From: Sarcomyxa edulis
Taxonomy: Eukaryota; Basidiomycota; Agaricomycetes; Agaricales; Mycenaceae
Direction: 5' to 3'
Length of the DNA stretch: 64,000 nucleotides
Assembly: GCA_009761415.1 (NCBI GenBank)
Contig: QUOL01000014.1
Location: 744,001 to 808,000 of the forward strand
Of the stretch, positions 11,380 through 23,900 are shown one piece after another. The notes beneath the pieces are model-generated. The model saw only the letters and a list, made by a program, of their open reading frames with translations. It searched no databases and was not told the origin of the DNA. Numbering within the stretch: position 1 is the stretch's first letter; every line of letters begins with the position of its first letter. The position numbers and the translations under genes were made by a program.

Positions 11380-12386
11380 CTATGCGTAAGGCCAGTCTGC
11401 GCCGTATAGAATCTTGTCTGGGGGTATATAAGACAAAAGTCCGTGGACCTGTGTGCTGTAAAAGCAGAGATGAACAAGGTTTCTGAGTAAGGTTTGAGTG
11501 GCAATGTACGCACTTGCTGGTATTCATTGCCACATCTACCCAAAGCTGTTTCAGACCCTGCCGACTAGCCTCAAGGTGAATAAAACGATCCCCGAGGGAA
11601 ACAACGTGGATATTTACCTTTCTTCCTCCGAAACGCCGACGTTGTCTAGGAAATCTAACGCACGTTCTGGTAGGAACGGCAGAGTCCCTCCTGCGTGCGA
11701 CAGGATAATTTTGACATCGGGATGAGTCGCAAGGGTCTTGCTTAGAACGAGATCAATTGCCGTTCTTGTTGTTGCGATAGGATAATCCGACTGGGGGCCG
11801 AAGTCACAGAAACCTGTACAACTTTCGATGGATGTTGAAAACATGAGCGAACGTGTGTTATTGGAATACACGCTTACATGTTGAGTGACGTTGGGTGAAC
11901 AAGTACCGCAGCGTGGTATTCATTGAGTTTATCCCAGATTGGCTGAAACGATTCATCTCCTAGGAGTCTAGAGGACTGGAATCAGTACTGCTATTGAGTC
12001 TTATCGAGGCCAGATACTCGCCTATCCTGATACGTCGGCATCACCACTACGCCATCAGCATCCGCTTCCCCCAAGGCCCATTCCACCTCCCTGATAGTGC
12101 CCTCTACATCGCTCCAGTCTGGCAAACTGGCAAACCAGGTAAATTTGTCTTTGCTCTCCTTGCTTCGGACAGTGTCCAGCGTCTGCATGTTGATTGCTCT
12201 CGCGAGCCTTCGTCCAGACTCTCCGACGCCCTCGCTGCTAGGATCAGGAGTGATGACCGCCAGGATACATTTCGACGCATTGGAGTGGCGTATAGGAGAG
12301 GTGACCGCACAAGTTTTCCAGTCAGGATGAGGGAGTTCAATGTGAAAGTGGGTATCGAGTTTGCCAACGTCTTGCTCCGGAGACAT
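11380..12386 (-). CDS. Amidohydrolase-2 family (ACMSD-like), apparently short at the C-terminus
   Basis: Metal-dependent TIM-barrel hydrolase or decarboxylase of the amidohydrolase-2 superfamily (relatives include aminocarboxymuconate-semialdehyde decarboxylase). Visible marks: the HxH metal motif KLDTHFHI at the N-terminus, FASLPDWSD, ADGVVVMPTY, FQPIWDKLNEY followed by VLVHPT (metal His), TTRTAIDLV, KIILSHAGGTLPFL, and the catalytic Asp in ILYGADWPYA. The ATG at 12386 directly precedes the HxH exon. The region between HxH and the next strand is shorter than usual. Immediately after ADWPYA the frame meets TAG (11380-11382), whereas relatives continue for several dozen residues. No GT donor lies before that stop. 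Either the protein is truncated, a non-canonical donor is used, or this allele is broken. Substrate unknown. Confidence 0.72.
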
Positions 12387-13105
12387 GGTAGTGCACTGTT
12401 GAAAGAGAGGCTTCCGAGACAAAATTTCTGAATTTATTCTCTGGCCCCTTTCGAATATGAACTTTATGCATGAGGACGGTGCCGGCCGGAACACCCTAGA
12501 CCTAGGATCGGGGACGTCTCCCGAGCTAGATGTGCCATAGATAGCAACGTTCCTGTGGAGAAAAAGTGGTTCATTTCGAGGCCGTGAACGCGACGGGCCA
12601 CGGCTGAAGCGCTTGAGGTGAGGATGTCCGAATAACGGTCAGCTAGATTGTGACATTCTTGGTCGCTGCCAGATCGAGATGCCGAGGGGATGTCACGTAC
12701 CAGTCACACACTGAGACGCGTGCTGTTTGGCGTGTTTGTGACATCCTCGTGTACTTCCATCAACTTCTTGGACCCACAATCACGATTTATCCATCCAGTC
12801 TCACGCTAACTCGTCTGTCAATTCCACGGCACCGAATCAGCTAGAGTGACTTGGATAGGTCGTCCACATAAATCAAGTGAGTAGCTGCAACATCCCCCTT
12901 TTGTTTTTAACCAAAACTGCCGAGCGCCACGCTCTGCTTCTACTCGTCATACAGCTCAACTGACCCTTTGGTGTGATCTATAGGCAGGCATACTATTTTT
13001 TCGAAAGAAACCCTTATCTGAGACCAAATCTCACGACGAACGAGTACAAGGACGTCCAACTGAAACCTATCAGTCTCAACATCAACCGATTCACATGCCA
13101 CCTAA
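12387..13105. other. Divergent spacer between the amidohydrolase and RIF1-like gene A
   Basis: No gene recognised. By orientation it contains the promoters of both flanking genes. Confidence 0.4.
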
Positions 13106-16100
13106 ATGCATCGAGTCTCGTCGGTTATGAACCCACCGTCCAGTCTGAAGGAGAACGTCCAGCCGAGAGCCTCCCGCGTTGTTTGGTGCGAATTTGACAC
13201 CAAGTCTGCCTGCCCCACACCATCGAGGCGTTCTCAGCCCCTCAAACCAATATTAAAGAACAGCACCCAACGACTTGTAAATCACTCTTCTGTAAATATG
13301 CCGCCGAAATCTGCTCAAGCTCCCGCCACTCCGAGCACTATCAACGATCTCCCAAACGATCTTCAATACATCCTACAATCGCCTCTTGAAACCCTTCTCG
13401 AAACCCTTTCCCCATCCGACCCGGACTGTATATCTCTTCACGACCTCGCGGAAGCTTACAACATTCTGCTGCACCGACTTAGATACCTGTTGCCATCTCT
13501 CGTGAACCAGCCTCTCACCGATCTGGACAAGAATCCTACCGCAACAATATTCAACCCACTCAGAGCTCACGCCTCGCAGTTCCTGCAGTGTCTTCAACGT
13601 GACATCCGGCGCGTGCTAATCGATCCACGCTCACTAGAGTCTGGCTCGAATCCGTATTCTATGGGGTATAATACAGTCCATCCGGGAACGAACTCAGATA
13701 GTCATGATATGACCGTAGAGGAGATCCAGTATGCGCGAGATTTATGCACTGTTTCTCACAATGCCCTACATCTGCTTTCTGTGATATTTACATTTTTGCC
13801 ACTACGTTCTGTATTTCCAGGTACGTGATTCGTTTCTCGCTCGCCCTCGGACTCTAATGAGCTTCATTTTCCCTCTTGATAGAAAACTCCGTCGCTCCGC
13901 TCTTCTCCACGGTGTTGAATCTCGCATATTTCACGCTTTCTTTTCTTCCTACACCCTCTTCGCGCAAGACACGTGCAATTGTCTATTGGATTCTCCGTCA
14001 ATGCGCAAAACACCTCCCTCTCTCTACCATCGCGTCAAACAAGCGTGAAGTGATTGCCAGCCTCAAAAGTGCTATCGAGGAACTTTGCGTTAATTCAGAA
14101 CAGGTTATCTCGGACGCTCTTGAGGTAACAGTCACACATTTACTCAGATAGTCGATCCACACCGCTCACCCAATCCCTTATATGCTCTTACAGACACTGC
14201 GTACCCTCCTGACGACCCATCCCACCACCTTCCTCCCCCACTGTACCCCGCTACTCCCTCTTGTCTTGGGTCACTTACTCTCGCCCTTCCCCGAAGTCCG
14301 GTCACAGGCGGCATATACTCTTTCTGGATTTGTGCAGGCCAAGGTGTATATCTTATCTACTCCTATAGAACCAGGGTCGTTGCCGTCTAGTACAGTAAGG
14401 TCTTGGGACAATGAAATGTCTGGCACAGTACAATCATTCATCAAATTCCAAGTTCGAGCTTCCAAATTCGCATCCAAGCGTAGAGGAAACTCAACTGCAT
14501 CCGTGCCCTATCTTCCAGACATCATATCAACAGCCCTTTCGTCGTCCAAAGAGAATGCTCCAACCTCGTCTCAAAATCAAGCACAAACACCTGCATGTGC
14601 CCTATCAACGATCGCTTCACTCATCGTCCTCTGCGACTTCAACATCTTCAATCACCCTCCTTCACTCAAATTATGCATTTTATCCATCGCGCAAGCTTCA
14701 GGACGTCATCAACGATCTGCTGTCCGGTCCTTGTCCCCGCATGTATGGAGGTGTTTTGTTTGGGTGTTGGGAAGACTCTTAGCTGTCCAGGGACGCACAT
14801 TCGATGAAGGGGGCGATTCATACGGGAGTGGCGTTGGCAAGAAGAGTAATGCACCGGACACGGGCGCAGACACTCAGAATCCAGCTTTTCTCGTTGTGAG
14901 GCAAGAGTTGAAAGACGGCACTGGGACGGCACTGGTTGGTTGCCTCCTTGGCTCTCCAACCCGGCGGGAACCTCACGGTTTTGATAGGGTAGCCAAGGCT
15001 CTACAAACCGTGAAAGATATGGTATCTTCCGACAATCTGTCCACATCCAAAGATGGCGTGGATCTCTTGACGAGACTCAGCAGTGCTATTGGAGTTGGTC
15101 AAGCATCTGCGGAACGAGAGCAAGGGACAGGTGGATGGGATCTGGCGAATGTCCTCACTCCTGCCCTGTTCGATGGGACGATACTTCGAGCTCGCTCCAT
15201 ATCCGAAATATCGGCTGCAGTGAGCTCTTTGAGCTCCGTTGATGCGGCTCAAGTGAGACAGTTGTCAGAAGAAGAGATCGTTCGATATTGGGACGAGCTC
15301 ATGGAAATATGGGTCATCAGTGTCGAAAAGTTATATTCCTTGACTTCAGATTCTTCGAGTTCGAAAGTGCCAACAAAGGTATTGGCATCGGTATGTTTTC
15401 TGGTTGTCAATCTCATCCTTCAGCCCAACTGATCAAATGTCGCTTTCGCTTTCTATCGAAAAAATCTAGCTCAAATCAGACCTCCTGCTAGTCTGGCAAT
15501 CTCTTCTCCTCGTTCAAGCCCAGTTGACTCAAGGCCATGGACACTTAACCACTTTGTCATCGGTCATCACGGACAGGATCACGAGCATCATTGCTGGATT
15601 TCTTCGTCCTTTGGATCAACCGGAACTTTCTAATGCAGCCCAGGTCCAATTGAACAAATTGACGCTCATAACAAGCCTCTGGTCCGTTCTGAAAAACGTT
15701 TTTTCTATGTCCTGTCTCGCAGCTCTGGCAGAATCCATCCTAGTCTCAGTACTGCAGCGAGTTTTTCGTTTGTCGGATGATAAAGTAAAAGGAGCTTGGA
15801 ACGCTTTGGGTGCAGACCTTGTTGTTAGCAGTGACATTCACCTCGACATCAGCCGATCTAATGTCAGTGAACCTGGTATAGAGGTGCAGCGTCAGCTCTG
15901 GGGCATGGTCATGAAAACGCCGGCGCGTGAAGGTCAATGGAAAGATCTTGTCTCTCTGCTTGTCATACCTCTCGGGTGAGTTGATCTTGTGGGCCTCATC
16001 CCCTTTATCTAGTGATTTGACACCGTTGTTGTTCACAGGAAATGGTTCATGAATGAATCTGAACTCGAACTATGGGACAGGATGCTGCGCAGCATCATCA

Positions 16101-18259
16101 TGAATGCTAGCTCAAAATCTGTTAGGGCGATCCAGGTAATCGAGCACATACTCGAAAGCCTTGGGTCGGACAAAGTTTCACGGTAAGTCATGCCAAAACA
16201 TACGATACCTCTAAATTATAACGCAGACTATGCTAGTATCGCCGCATATCCCAAAGTACTCACTCTCCTCCTTCCCTACGTCAACCTCGAAGACAGTACC
16301 GATCTGCCAGTAGAGCTGCTCTCCGTCATCAACGAAGTACTATCTACTCTATACCCCCCACAGGCGGCACTTCGTTCGACCTGCCTAGAATGCCTCCATC
16401 TGACGAGTGATATAGTCTCGTCTGCGCCTTTGCCGCTTCTCGTGTCGACCTTGGTCGCTCTTCAACAGTGTCTGTGTAGCTGGATTGAAGATGATCAAGA
16501 GATCATACCTGAGGAAGAATACAACATCACTGTAGGGCTCCTAACTACTCCTACGTCTTCCAGTCTTGACCTTGAAAATCGCTAGATGACCCCCCTGTAC
16601 CGCAAAGCACTGGAAAAACTCAGGCCCCTTCCTCTTTCACATGACACCATCTTGTCTCTATCGACTTTCTTTGCTTCAACGTTTAATCACATACCCTGGC
16701 CCGCACAGGGCCCTCTGGATTTCGAAGCATACTGGAGATCCACTTACTATGGACTGGAGGAATTCTTTGTATCATATCCCAAGTGCCTTAAGGATTGTTT
16801 GAGAGCTTATGACGTTTGGCATAGAGATCTCGCCGCTGGTCTCTCCCCTTCTTCTACTGCTTGTCAATCTCAACCTCAATCTCAATCTCAACCCCAGACA
16901 CAACATCAATCTCATCTTCAGACGGTGGTCAGTCCCCATGCTTAATCCGACTTTTGTATTTCGACTCAACTCCGATGCTGATTACGATACCCTTTCGATA
17001 GTCAACTTCGACTGTTCCTGATTCCCAGCCTTCCGGTGTTCATGAAATCAATTCTCGAGACTACAATGCTGATCAGTCGCGAAACTCTGGTGCGAACAAC
17101 ACCATTGGAGTTCACGATAGTCGAGAACCAGTAGTCCTCCAAGTCGCCACTTCTATGCAGGGCAATTCGGTCCGCAACAATGTCTTGCCAATAAAGCAAC
17201 CCAGCCCACCTCTATCGGATGCATTACGACAATTGCAGGATTATGTGGACGAAGACACCCCAAAAAGAGAGATGTTCGCCGACCAAACTGGCAATACCAG
17301 CATTTCAAAGTCTATTCACGGAGTACCTTTCAATCTGTTTCCAGGATCAAATCCCGTTGAAAAGCCCGGCATGACGAAGAATGACTTAAAGCGATCTCTT
17401 GTCGATACTGGTACAGTCTTGTTCTGCCATATCAATCTTGTTCGTTATTAACTCATTGTATAGGGAAAAATGATGTCAAACGTCGAAGACTAGACTCTCT
17501 TGAGTCTACTGCGCCACACAGGCCACTTGCAATGTCATCCTCAGCGCCGACCACGCGAGCCGTGTCCCCGACGTCAGCAGTCATCAGAACAGCCTCTCAG
17601 CCTAGTCTGCCACGGACAAAAACCGTTTCAGACCGCGTAAATCACGAACTTCCGCAGGGACCGTTCCGAACTCCAGAACCGACGACTAGATTCTATGCCG
17701 GACGCAGGCCGACTACTGAAGACATTTCTCAATCGACCTATGACGACTATGATAGCTGGGATGCTGGCATGACTTCACAGCAGATCAAAGATAGCCTGGG
17801 CGATAGCTCGTCTGCAGAAGAAGCCATGGTCCCAGATACTGATGGACTAGATGACAGCTTTGTACTACCGAACCTGCCTTCCAGGCAGCGAACGGAACCA
17901 TTGATGAGTGAGCAGCCCCTGTAACATTGATCTTCTCGCGTCTTATCATATCATCTCCCACAGATGAATCACTTGGTCTTCGAAGTCCTTCCGTCAGTGC
18001 TTGGTCCAGGCAGAGAGGGTGTTCACAGCCTGTCCCTCGGCATGGTTCCTCGATACCAGCCACCCAGTCTTCAATGACACTGCATCGAGAGCCCACCTCG
18101 TCCGCGCGACTGGAGGCCTTACGACAAGCATATGCCGTGGTGACCGACGATGCCTCACAAATACCTGTGGAAGATCTCGTACAGGCTACAAGGCTTGTGC
18201 ATCAGATCGGGACTGCCTTGAACGAGCAGATGAGCAGAAAGTTGGCCGACGTTGAGTAG
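13106..18259 (+). CDS. RIF1: Rif1-like protein, copy A
   Basis: Rap1-interacting factor 1 homologue. In the family it recruits protein phosphatase 1, delays late origins and acts at telomeres and breaks. The N-terminus (ATG at 13106) holds a KEN triplet (residues 15-17), an RVxF/W-type PP1 docking motif RVVW (24-27) and a SILK-like PILK (48-51). A long helical, HEAT-like region follows, with YARDLCTVSH, TPSSRKTRAIVYW, VRSLSPHVWRCFVWVLGRL and PLYRKALEKLRPLPL. A Gln/Ser low-complexity stretch near 16862-16920 and a disordered Ser/Thr/Pro region lead to a short C-terminal helical segment (ALRQAYAVV ... LVHQIGTALNEQMSRKL). Introns include one after VFP (13821-13882, phase 1) and one before MTPLYR (about 16533-16585, phase 0), both at positions shared with copy B. 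A second ATG at 13127 is possible. Confidence 0.82.
16862..16920 (+). repeat. CAATCT-type microsatellite inside RIF1-like gene A
   Basis: Imperfect hexamer repeat of the CAATCT/CAACCT type. It encodes alternating Gln-Ser/Pro residues between the helical region and the disordered C-terminal half of the protein. The region is likely length-variable. It is in frame and not present in copy B. Confidence 0.7.
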
Positions 18260-18429
18260 AGCCTATACAAGCTCCTTCCAAATTTAGAGCACTTGATCCC
18301 GGCTTATCCACCTCAGCAACTGTATTACAATCTCACGCGCGTTCTCTATATTTTTACCTATCATTATCCGTTTTATTCATCGTGCACTACTCTTTTTATA
18401 GCTATAACCGTTCTACAACATGTATGCAC

Positions 18430-20636
18430 TATTCATTGACCATGCATCCATAATCTTGGCACCCTTCCCGCGTGAATGAGAGTATATGATCTGTGATCCG
18501 CGAACAGTTAGTGATCTGGATAAGATGTTTCGATGACTACAAAGGATGATACCTCCAAGGGTTCGAGTCGTGAATCCGACTTCACAATAGCAGCTTTCGG
18601 GATGCATCATCCATTAGTAGACCGCCAATAACCCATCAAGATAAAAACTCACTAATAATCTATTGAACAATGTAAGATTGAATCAGTTGCATGTTCAGTG
18701 ATTCAGGAAGTTGGAAACCGCCTACATATCCATTTACGTTTGAACACCTCAATCTCTTCTCTACCTCTGGGACCATTCATCACGTCCGGGTACTCCTTTT
18801 TGAGAGCTGGTACAATGACGCTCTCAAATCGGTCTAGGAAGCGCCTGCGCCACTCTCGAAGAGTCCGTGCACTTTCGATTGGAAGAATATATCCCCGTTA
18901 GGAAGTTGATGTTCGCATACAAAGATAATAACTCACTAATGAGGACCTATATTCGATACAGAGTCGACAATGAGCCGGCCAGAAGATCCTTTCTGCATGG
19001 TTTGAAGGAGAAGGGTGAGAGTAGGCAAAAAACCTCCAGGGAAGACTAGATGAAGAATGTCCTCTTAATCTCAGAGTATCCAACGAGAGGGTGATGGAAA
19101 CTCACTCTAACAAGAGTTGGGGGGGACACAATTGATTCGTCAGCAGGCAATGTCGACAGTCATGATGAACTGACCCATTTTCGTATGAAATCAATCTCGC
19201 GAATATATCGTTCAAACCCTACGTTACGAACGGTCAGACGTTCAGCAAGACAACAGAAAGAACTCCTCACTTGGTTCGGGGATGGTGATGACTTGCACTA
19301 CGCCAACGCCGCCCTTCTTCTTCATCGCCCAGTCCACCACGCTCCAATACTTCTCCAAAAACTCAGCGCCGACGGCCTCTATCATTTCGATACTGACGAC
19401 GCGATCAAACGCGCCTTCCCATTCTGCTGGCATGTCCCGATAATCCATCAGATGAACTCTTACTCTACCCTCCAAGCCCGCTGCAGCAACCCGCTCCCGC
19501 GCAAGTGATTGTTGTTGAACTGACAGAGTGATCGTATCGACGGTCGTTCCAGGAATAGTCCGTGCGATCAACATGGACATAGAGCCCCAACCCGAACCAA
19601 TTTCGAGGACGCGATGGCCAGACTCTATCTTTGCCTTTTTGACTACATGCGCCAGCTTGCGCATCTGAGCTTCGTACAGCTCATCCTTGTCCCCTGGGTC
19701 CGGCGCGTTTTGGTGAGCTTTTAATGCTGGTTGACCAAGGCGCTTCAGGCCTTGACCGCCACTCCATGAACTGCGATCAATTTCGCCTTTTAGGTCCCCA
19801 TCGAGGTCCTCGAATATGGCGCAACTGTATGTCATGTCCTTCGAGAGGAAACCTAAGAGCTTTGATCAGAGATCTGTTCATCTGATAGACCGAGAAATTC
19901 TCGGTTTACCTGCAAACATCTCGTTCGAGATGTCATAATGAGCAGATATGTTAGATCGGGAATTTCCGATGGTGTTCAAGAAACGATAAGACGTAAGTTT
20001 CTGAGGAAGGGTGAACAGATAGGAAACTTTTGAATTCAAGCTTGAGAGCTTTTCTCGATTTCGCAGGAATATCTAGGCAAGTCGGTCAGATATGGAGACA
20101 ATACGTCTACAAGGAAAAATCATACGAGAAATAGCGAGACGAGATCGTCGCATTCAACATCTCCGTACATGTAAGCCTCTGATAAGGAGCTTCAATACAC
20201 GGTGAAAAGATATAGCTCCTGACCTACCTGCGAAGCCCAAATCACTCATTGCACAGAGGCGAACCCAGAAAACAGAGTTGGCGACGCGCAACTCTGCCTT
20301 TAGTTCTACCTCGTCATCCCGAGATTTAGGAGCTGGAAATGTATATATATGTGAATACGTGAACACCCGTAATTGACCTGTAGTGATATTTTGCATCAGC
20401 CTGTCTCGCATGTCCATTCAGTTCATCGACACTAAGAAAAGACGAAAAGAACCTGCGTACGCTACTACAGCAGCCTCTGCCAGTCTAGTGACTGGAGTCC
20501 AGGCAGTGGTGAATGCGGTTTCGAGAGCATAATTCCAAGTTCTATCGGCCAAACCAGTCAGAGAGAAGGGGTGTTTAGCAGGGGTGTCCAGCAGTTGTTT
20601 CGACATGGGCAGAGAGATAGGGAGAAGAAAAGCCAA
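18430..20636 (-). CDS. Cyclopropane-fatty-acyl-phospholipid synthase-like methyltransferase
   Basis: SAM-dependent methyltransferase of the CFA/mycolic acid synthase family, which adds a methylene or methyl group to unsaturated acyl chains of phospholipids. Domains in order: an N-terminal region with GQLRVFTYSHIYTFP; MTYSCAIF; the SAM-binding motif RVLEIGSGWGSMSMLIA (about 19600); FDRVVSIEMIEAVG; YIREIDFIRKW; VFPGGFLPTL; ending with ARTLREWRRRFLDRF, FKRKWI and a last exon with YCEVGFTTRTLGDHIL. The stop at 18430 was reached through a final intron (about 18498-18555) that joins GG to DHILSFTREG. An in-frame ATG at 20606 is an alternative start; no signal peptide is obvious. It lies between two convergent RIF1-like genes, with 170 bases on one side and 271 on the other. 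Confidence 0.88.
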
Positions 20637-20907
20637 AAGATGATTTTGATGGGTTCTTCTCCATTAAATAGATAGTTACATGGGAACAGTCACCAACAAC
20701 GATGCAGTCCGGATTTTGACGTCGCGTCCAAGGATACAATCGAGGCGTGTGTGAACTTTGTACTCGATCGTGATCGTGAATGTGCTCACCCCTTTTTATC
20801 TCCGTACGGAAGCTTATAGGTCTGAATGCGATATCGGATTGAGCAATAAGAATACATGATGGACAAAGAGGAGCACAGCAATAGAGATACAATATGTACG
20901 AAGAAAA

Positions 20908-23900
20908 TTAAAAGGAGTCATTGCCATCAACCAAGGAACCCGTCCACTTTCGGCGCGGAGCATCCCATGTTAATGGAATTGGTTTCCCGAGACCTTCGAA
21001 CGAGCGCTGGCCTGCCCGTTGCATACGACGCGCGATAACATCCCGAGTCGGACTCGACGACATGATGGAGTCATCACTCGGGGGGTCGTCGTTGTCCTTG
21101 CGACTTCGATGAAGTGCAGGAGAAATGAGATGGTGGGGAGTGACTTGACCGATGTGAGGGTCGTCGTCCGACGAAAGTTCCGATGATGGACCAGGAGAAT
21201 GGGTGAAGGATTCATCTGTCACATAAATAAAAAGATCAATGAATAATGGCTTTCTAATGGCGACTGGTAACTGCATACCGCTATCAAGAACATCATCATG
21301 ACGTGATTCAACGCTACTCGAAGACAAGGAGTTGGAATGGTCTCCGCCGACTTCCAATCTGTTATCGTACTTTCTACGTTTCCTCGGAGTAGTGTGGCTC
21401 AAGGAGGTCGTGGTGGAGCGCACAAGTCGAAGGCCACGATGAGAGGGGCTACTGAGGTCCTCAAGGCTTCGGGAAGATCTAAGACGGCAATAAGCCTCGC
21501 GCAGGGTCGGTACCTCCACAGCATCCATGAATACCCCAGCCCTTTTCCTCTTGCCATCAGAACATTTGGAGGACAGCCCTGAGAACAATGTAGACACAAC
21601 AGTACGTTCATCTTCGCTGTCGCTACTTGAAGACCCTGATATAGCTGCACCAGTGTGCGAAGAATCTATCTTGACTCGTTTCGAAGTTGTACCTTCGCAA
21701 TCGCCAGACAGACGCCGCTTCCCGAGCGAGAATGGTTTCATCGCAATGCGATCCATGACGGACGTAATCAATGGATGAGGTGATTCGTTCTCCTTGTCTT
21801 CCATCAACTTCCTGCGCCTCTCAGTGGATCCTGAGGTAGGTGTGTAGGGAGATCGAGGTGTTCGTTTGGGCGTTGTGGGTACTTTGCGTTGGGATGCAGG
21901 AACAGGTGAAGTCGGTGAATTGAATGGGAATGCTGGGTATACAGAGAACGGTTTGTGTGGACGGAGAGGAGTGGATGTAGATGTACGAGACTCGACGAGC
22001 TTTGTCGGGGTTGACGGTGGCTCGAGCTTGAATGTGATAGGCCCTGACAACTCGCAGATCGCGGGTTCGTCTTTGATGGATTTGGGTTGAAGGGCTGGCA
22101 AAAGAGGCGCGAAAGGCATTGGTTCCATCTTGCCGAACACGATCGTGGTCTTGACATCCATTTCTGCTGGGGAAGCCGGAATTGGAATCGCCATAACCTT
22201 CTCGTCCTCGCTTTCGGGGTCCAAACGTTCCTCTTTCACCTCGTCCTTCACTTCACAGACAACAGCCAGCCCAGCTGTGGTTTGATCACTGGATTCCAAA
22301 TCCAAAAGATGTGTGCTGGAGCGTACAGGGCCAAGACAATGTTGAATTCTAGCAGGCCAATGCCCAGAGGAAGGTTCGAAATCGGCGTAGGTAGCTGCCC
22401 AGAAGTCGGCGAACGCCTCCGAAGCAGCATCAGGCTTATCTGCACGGCCACAGAACGCAGATTCTAGAATAGCTGAAATGCGGTTCAGAGTGTCGTCGGA
22501 CAATGGAAGACCTTGCATCCTCAATAACGTGGTTTGATACAACGGGAGAATCTGAACGAGGTGTAATGAATGATCAGTCGTTGAATCAAATGATGAGGAA
22601 GCGTACGTACGTCATTGTCATACTCTTCAGCAGTAAGAGTGGACTGCTCGTCAGAGATCCAAGTACATAGCCCTACTTCGAGCAACTCCAGCATACTCAG
22701 CGCAAGTTCCAAAGGACACAAGTCAATGACACGAGTTAGTGGTCGTATCATCCACAGAGACATGAGTTTGGTCTCAGCTTCTGGCGGGTAATTCGCGACC
22801 AAGATCGAGTTGGTGAATTTGAACAGAGATTCGGGGATGTGCCGCGCGTCGAACATATCAAGACGGGAAAGAAGATTATCGACAACACGTGTGGCACAAG
22901 CGTAGATCGGGCTGTCGTTCTCAGAAAGGGTGGCAGCTACATCATCGAGGACTGAAATAGCGTCGATGCCATAGTCCAAGGCTTTGTTCATGGTATGGTA
23001 CAAGAAAAAGTCCCAAGCGTCGTAGTCGGCAGGGCTCAGATCCCAACAAGTGTTTTTCCTAGTCGAAATGTATCTCTGTTAGCTTCACCAGCAGAAGTAG
23101 GAAAAATTTCATCCAAACACTCACATAAATGGGACACCCAAAAGCACGATACCGCCCTCCCAGCTTCCTTCAATATCCAATCTCCATTTCTCCGCAAAAG
23201 TCATCCATAACGAGCTCCGCATGACTCTACGATCCTTATGCTCAACGACAACATCAGGAACCCAGAAGGCCTTGAGGTCCTCAATATCGCAAACAGGAAG
23301 TATCTCGGCGCATAATAGAGTCAACTGTTCCGCCCCGCGGTAGTGATGGCTGAATAGAGATTCATTCTTGGCCAGGGCGTCAAGGAAACGTTGACCAGCC
23401 ACTCGGAGGAGAGAGTTGGGGATAACTGTGCGGGTTTCTAGCCAGAGATCGCGGAGTACCAATAATTTGACGACCTCTTTGCAACTAGGCTCCCGTGCAG
23501 AGGGTACTTGCGGATCTTTGGAGGTGAGATCGATACTGAAGTCGGTGAGGATATCAATGAGCACATCGACAGCTCGAACAGCAAAGTCAGATAAGGCCGC
23601 ATCGTCGTCGGCATCTAGAGGACATCGGACAAATCAGTAACCACAAGGTAAAGAACCAGTAGTGACGCATTACCTCGGTGAACAGAGACATTGTTCTTCA
23701 AGATATTACGCCAGATTCCCAAAACCTCAATCTAGAGTGAAATAAAAGACGATCAGTGTCCGAAAGCCCCGACTAGATGCATATACGTACCGGTGTTGCA
23801 GCGTTCTCAGGCATGTCAAGGCAACGAACGGCCTCTTTCCAAATGTCCAAGAGCGCAGTGAACATCCAGTCCTTCGTGATCTCATCCCTCGTAAGTGTCC

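Noticed and set aside
21804..22157. Additional minus-strand frame inside RIF1-like gene B
   Set aside because: Shadow of the main coding exon in another frame; Ser/Pro/Arg-rich only because the real frame is low complexity.
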